15,724 bases of DNA, taken from the NCBI GenBank assembly GCA_964452575.1, contig CAYVMN010000110.1, positions 1-15,724 of the forward strand, read 5' to 3'. Below, in pieces: positions 13,073 to 15,724 of this stretch; positions within the stretch are counted from its first letter, which is position 1; every line of letters begins with the position of its first letter. Both the position numbers and the translations under genes were made by a program. The notes beneath the pieces were generated by a model. That model made no database searches and was not told where the DNA came from. It was given only the letters and a program-made list of their open reading frames with translations. The DNA comes from CAYVMN01 sp964452575 (GTDB lineage Bacteria > Desulfobacterota > DSM-4660 > Desulfatiglandales > Desulfatiglandaceae).

Positions 13073-14398
13073 TCAAAGCTCCTTCCACTCCCATTTGAGC
13101 TTCTTGCGTGTGTAGAAGCAGAGGGCCAGGTTCACCAGCCAGACAAAGAGACGGATTTTCGTGAGGGAAAGGCCGAGTCGATGGAAGATCGCTCCAGGAG
13201 AGTAGAATTCCAGCCAGGCTTTTCGCACCATCCTCTCAAGTGTTTTGCCCGTTACAGGGCGTGGCCTAAAAATGAGGTGCGACATGTTATAGTCATTCCA
13301 AGACTTCTCGGACAATCGGCCCTCACCACGAAATTGCTCATAGACCTTGGTCCCCGGTAAGGGCGTCAGAAAATTGAAACAGGCAAAATCCAATTTGGAT
13401 CTCCTGGCCAGCAAGATAGTCTTTTCAAGATTTTTCTCGTTGTCCTCATCGAATCCAAGGACAAAGGATCCCCAGACCAGAATCCCGTAGCTCTTGATCG
13501 TCTCGATATCTCGGTGAAAGAACTCCGGGTTGTTGAAGCGTTTGTGGGCCTCATTCAAGCTTTCCTTGGAAAAAGATTCCAACCCAATCGCCAGCCCGAT
13601 ACATCCACTTGCTGAGGCCAACTCCAGCATCTCGGGATCACGGGCGATCGATATGGTACACTGACTTCCCCAACGAAGACCCAACGGGACCATTGCTGCA
13701 AAAAGCTCCCTGGTCCTTTCCCGATGACTGTAAATGTTGTCATCGACAATAAAGACATTTCTTGAGGGAAGACGCCCTATTTCAGCAACGACATCGGCGA
13801 TAGGCCGAAATCGATAGGTACGTCCGTTAAAGCGGGTTACCGAGCAGAAACTGCAGTTTTGCGGACAACCCCGAGCGGTCTGAAGCGTGTTTATGGTCAC
13901 ATAATCCCGAGGATTCAAGAGATCTCGTCTCGGCAGGGGGAGGTTTGACAAGCTGACTAACCGATCATTCCGGTAAACCCGCTGTAAACAACCCCGGGAA
14001 AAATCTTCTATCAAACGTTCCCAGGCGCCTTCCGCCTCACCGATGACGACGGCGTCACAGTGATCCAGGGCCTCCTGAGGTAGACTGGAAGCGTGAATCC
14101 CGCCCATCACAACCCCCACCCCTCGCTCCCGGAAGGCGTCTGCAATTTCATAGGCCCTCGGTGCATTGTTGGTGTAAGCAGTGAGAGCCACAAGGTCCAC
14201 CTCCTCGTCTAAATCGATCGGTTTCACACACTCATCCGTAAGGGATACCTCACAATCTCTAGGGGTATAAGCAGCCACCATGCATAGGTTAAGTGGCGGC
14301 GAATAGGCCTTCGCATTCCATGATAGAAGACCTTTCTGCAGGAATGGAACGTTTGCCGCATTTGTGGGGTTGTTGGGGTTGATCAGCGCAATACGCAT
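13073..14398 (-). CDS. B12-binding-type radical SAM protein
   Basis: This is a 441-aa enzyme. The open frame extends upstream to 14512, but I chose the ATG at 14398 because MRIALINPNNPT is the standard start of this family and GGGAGA stands 8 nt before it. The N-terminal cobalamin-binding-like Rossmann region includes VDLVALTAYTNNAPRAYEIA, VVMGGIHASSLPQEAL and CDAVVIGEAEGAW. The radical SAM cluster motif is CPQNCSFC (C178, C182, C185). GSFVLGFDEDNEKNLEKTI and NFLTPLPGTKVYEQF are typical of the BchE/HpnJ-like class. The end, IRLFVWLVNLALCFYT then basic residues, could sit on the membrane. Relatives methylate, cyclise or hydroxylate lipids and pigments, but no pathway neighbours are present, so the substrate is unknown. 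It lies between the two hemerythrin copies. Confidence 0.88.
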   Translation of the reverse strand: MRIALINPNNPTNAANVPFLQKGLLSWNAKAYSPPLNLCMVAAYTPRDCEVSLTDECVKPIDLDEEVDLVALTAYTNNAPRAYEIADAFRERGVGVVMGGIHASSLPQEALDHCDAVVIGEAEGAWERLIEDFSRGCLQRVYRNDRLVSLSNLPLPRRDLLNPRDYVTINTLQTARGCPQNCSFCSVTRFNGRTYRFRPIADVVAEIGRLPSRNVFIVDDNIYSHRERTRELFAAMVPLGLRWGSQCTISIARDPEMLELASASGCIGLAIGLESFSKESLNEAHKRFNNPEFFHRDIETIKSYGILVWGSFVLGFDEDNEKNLEKTILLARRSKLDFACFNFLTPLPGTKVYEQFRGEGRLSEKSWNDYNMSHLIFRPRPVTGKTLERMVRKAWLEFYSPGAIFHRLGLSLTKIRLFVWLVNLALCFYTRKKLKWEWKEL

Positions 14399-14507
14399 TG
14401 TCCATTCTCCCTTGGGAATCCTCTGGAGTCGTCTCTTGGACGCCGCCGGATCCCGATCCGGTTGCATGTTTGGGGAAAAAGGAAAATCCTCATTCGTCGT
14501 GAATGCG

Positions 14508-14523
14508 GACATTCCCCAATGTC
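14508..14523. repeat. REP-like hairpin beside the transposase remnant
   Basis: GACATT and AATGTC form a perfect 6-bp stem with a CCCC loop. It starts 8 nt beyond the stop of the RAYT remnant (14531), where such transposases usually have their cognate repeat. The right side of the same block carries a related CCAATGTC motif at about 14773-14780. Confidence 0.5.
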
Positions 14524-14530
14524 GATTCGT

Positions 14531-14740
14531 TTAAGGTTCAAGCGGCCCCAGAATCGTGCCCGCGCCTGCAATCAGGTCCGCATCATTTTCCACCCTTTGC
14601 ACCGCCCGGCTGATGGCTGAACGGTCCACATTCAGTCGACGGGCCACCTCGCCTCCGGAGATCGACAACTCCCGGGTCGCAGTATAACCAACAAAAGCCC
14701 GAGTTCTTGCAATCTTAGGACGTCTGGCCGGGCCCCCCAG
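14531..14740 (-). pseudogene. C-terminal remnant of a REP-associated tyrosine (RAYT/Y1) transposase
   Basis: This stretch is missed by a length cut-off because it has no start codon. The minus strand reads ARRPKIARTRAFVGYTATRE then LSISGGEVARRLNVDRSAIS and RAVQRVEN, ending in GPLEP and TAA. This is the DnaA-like helix-turn-helix tail found at the C-terminus of many REP-associated transposases (compare the usual RELGLSGxEVARRLxxxxSAVSRAV). The Y1 catalytic domain (HUH motif and tyrosine) is entirely missing, and an in-frame TAA at 14743-14741 closes the upstream side. It sits 10 nt from the stop of hemerythrin copy B and 133 nt upstream of the radical SAM gene. Confidence 0.7.
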
Positions 14741-14750
14741 TTACTATTCC

Positions 14751-15323
14751 TTACCCACTTGTCAACAAAGAACCAATGTCCCCTTTTCCCACGCTTTCAA
14801 ATCCTTCAACCACTGACTTGTACTTCTCGTGAATCATCTTCCGATCAAACTCCCAGAACTCTGCCAGCATGGTCTGCTCCTCCTCATCAGTGAAGTAGGC
14901 TCTGGATGACGGGAAGAATACCTTGTCTTCTTTCTCGATATGCCTGGGGTAGAACTCGATAAGGGTTTTGAGTTTGTCGGCAATGTCGCCCAAGGCAGTC
15001 CCATCGCCATCACGGTAGCGGGTGTTGGCGACAACAAGTGCTTTGGTCGTTTGGCGCCCAAACACGTGCTCCTCGATCAGTTCATTCATGACTCGGCGGT
15101 CCTCGGCGGACAGCGGTTTGTTCTTCATTTCTCGAAAAAGAATGTCTTCTTCCTTGCCATGATGCGTCCGATCAGCGTACACCCTGATGAAATCAACCGC
15201 TATATCAACGAATACCGGATCTACCTTGTGTTTCGATTCGATTTTCGCTAGGACATCTTTGATGACTGAGAGCATCCGTTCAATCAGGCGATGCTCTATC
15301 ATCAGTGGACCGCGTGCCTGCAT
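14751..15323 (-). CDS. Hemerythrin-like (HHE domain) protein, copy B
   Basis: This 190-aa near-duplicate of copy A has the same iron ligands (H11, HHGKEE 54-59, H86, H128/E132). Within the shared part it differs only at residue 7 (Leu for Val) and residue 151 (Thr for Ala). The tail after residue 176 is unrelated to copy A (SVGKGDIGSLLTSG). It is encoded by sequence containing GGGGACATT, a motif that also appears at the REP-like hairpin beside the transposase remnant, so the tail probably derives from the mobile element. AAAGGAGG, 8 nt before the ATG, is a much better ribosome site than that of copy A, so this may be the better translated copy. The fold should be unaffected because all ligands precede the change. 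Confidence 0.9.
   Translation of the reverse strand: MQARGPLMIEHRLIERMLSVIKDVLAKIESKHKVDPVFVDIAVDFIRVYADRTHHGKEEDILFREMKNKPLSAEDRRVMNELIEEHVFGRQTTKALVVANTRYRDGDGTALGDIADKLKTLIEFYPRHIEKEDKVFFPSSRAYFTDEEEQTMLAEFWEFDRKMIHEKYKSVVEGFESVGKGDIGSLLTSG
14794..15310. repeat. Direct repeat, right copy (hemerythrin gene body)
   Basis: This is the partner of 11489-12005 at an offset of 3305 bp. The identical core is 14884-15302. Left of 14794 the sequence is related to the transposase remnant and not to copy A. Right of the start codon only short matches remain (GCGTCCTC, GTATTC). Confidence 0.95.
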
Positions 15324-15446
15324 ATTTGCGTCCTCCTTTCTTGTATTCCCGAACGACGAAGCTCAGCGGATCTGCGTAGCCGAAGGCGAAATAGATTCAG
15401 ACTGCAGCGTTTCGTCAGGCATCAATATCTTCATAGGGTTCGTTTG

Positions 15447-15724
15447 TTAATTGACACAGGTGCGATGCCACAGCCACACTGTGCTTGCAAGACAGGGAAC
15501 AAGCATAAACCATGTCCCAAATAGTGCAATCACAAACCCTGCAAACGGAGCGGGCAAGCAGGCACCCAAAACCATCGTGATAGTCAGCACACCAAAGGGC
15601 GACAATACCACAAACCAGCGCGGATATACCGTCCGCCCACTTAAAATCCCCACAGCATGCCAGATGGCGCCCGCATTGAAGGCCAACACCGCTGTCAGAT
15701 CCCCCATCACAAAATGTTCGAGCA
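15447..15724 (-). CDS. Small multi-pass membrane protein, 5' end beyond the window (possibly DUF6796)
   Basis: The frame is open to the right edge (LEHFVMGDLTAV...), so the GTG at 15710 is not necessarily the start and the gene is partial. About three membrane segments are visible: around LTAVLAFNAGAIWHAVGIL, FVVLSPFGVLTITMVLGACL and VIALFGTWFMLVPCLASTVW. The pattern of a histidine in AIWHAVG, GRTVYPRWFVVLSPFG and LPAPFAGFVIALFGTW recalls the DUF6796 family of uncharacterised membrane proteins; that assignment is from memory and tentative. It ends 123 nt before hemerythrin copy B in the same direction. The gap between them holds no gene that I can see. Confidence 0.65.
   Translation of the reverse strand, partial: LEHFVMGDLTAVLAFNAGAIWHAVGILSGRTVYPRWFVVLSPFGVLTITMVLGACLPAPFAGFVIALFGTWFMLVPCLASTVWLWHRTCVN

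Noticed and set aside
14399..14512. N-terminal 38-residue extension of the radical SAM protein
   Set aside because: The family start MRIALINP has its own good ribosome site at 14398, and the upstream part is not protein-like and adjoins the REP hairpin.

Overview
The base composition and gene families suggest a mesophilic, moderately GC-rich proteobacterium. The closest impression is Desulfobacterota (a deltaproteobacterial lineage), based on the style of the Liv transporter, the orphan B12-type radical SAM protein, the hemerythrins and a remnant of a REP-associated transposase. This is an impression from protein character, not a database result.

Left part (1-8960): a carboxylic-acid uptake and catabolism module. 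On the minus strand, in transcription order, are a nitronate monooxygenase-like flavoprotein (7608-6478), a periplasmic branched-chain amino-acid-type binding protein (6320-5055), the two ABC ATPases (livG, livF), the two permeases (livH, livM) and an AMP-forming acyl-CoA synthetase (1695-133), with a likely terminator at 88-68. A lyase of the HMG-CoA lyase family is transcribed divergently at 7921-8958 from a shared AT-rich intergenic region. The simplest reading is import of an acid, its activation to a CoA thioester, and its oxidation or cleavage. The substrate cannot be read from the sequence.

Middle part (8960-11440): an accessory patch. A metallo-beta-lactamase-fold gene has lost its N-terminal metal-binding half. 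It abuts a strikingly AT-rich pyrimidine-dimer DNA glycosylase gene that looks imported. Two adjacent crcB (fluoride channel) genes follow; the second runs on about 67 residues past the normal end of the family.

Right part (11440-15724): two hemerythrin-like genes in direct orientation, 3305 bp apart. They share a perfectly identical 419-bp tract bounded by diverged ends, which looks like gene conversion or a very recent duplication. Between them lie a doubtful 62-aa ORF, a 96-aa uncharacterised gene behind a strong sigma70-type promoter overlapped by a perfect 19-bp palindrome, a B12-binding-type radical SAM protein, and a remnant of a REP-associated (RAYT/Y1) transposase. This remnant appears to supply the 3' end of the second hemerythrin gene. 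A small membrane protein is cut off by the right edge of the window.

I did not find CRISPR arrays, tRNA or rRNA genes, a complete mobile element, or a clearly new multi-gene system. The observations most worth checking are the hemerythrin repeat with its transposon-derived tail, the lyase lacking the catalytic cysteine of HMG-CoA lyases, the AT-rich repair gene next to a decapitated hydrolase, and the palindrome-controlled 96-aa gene.
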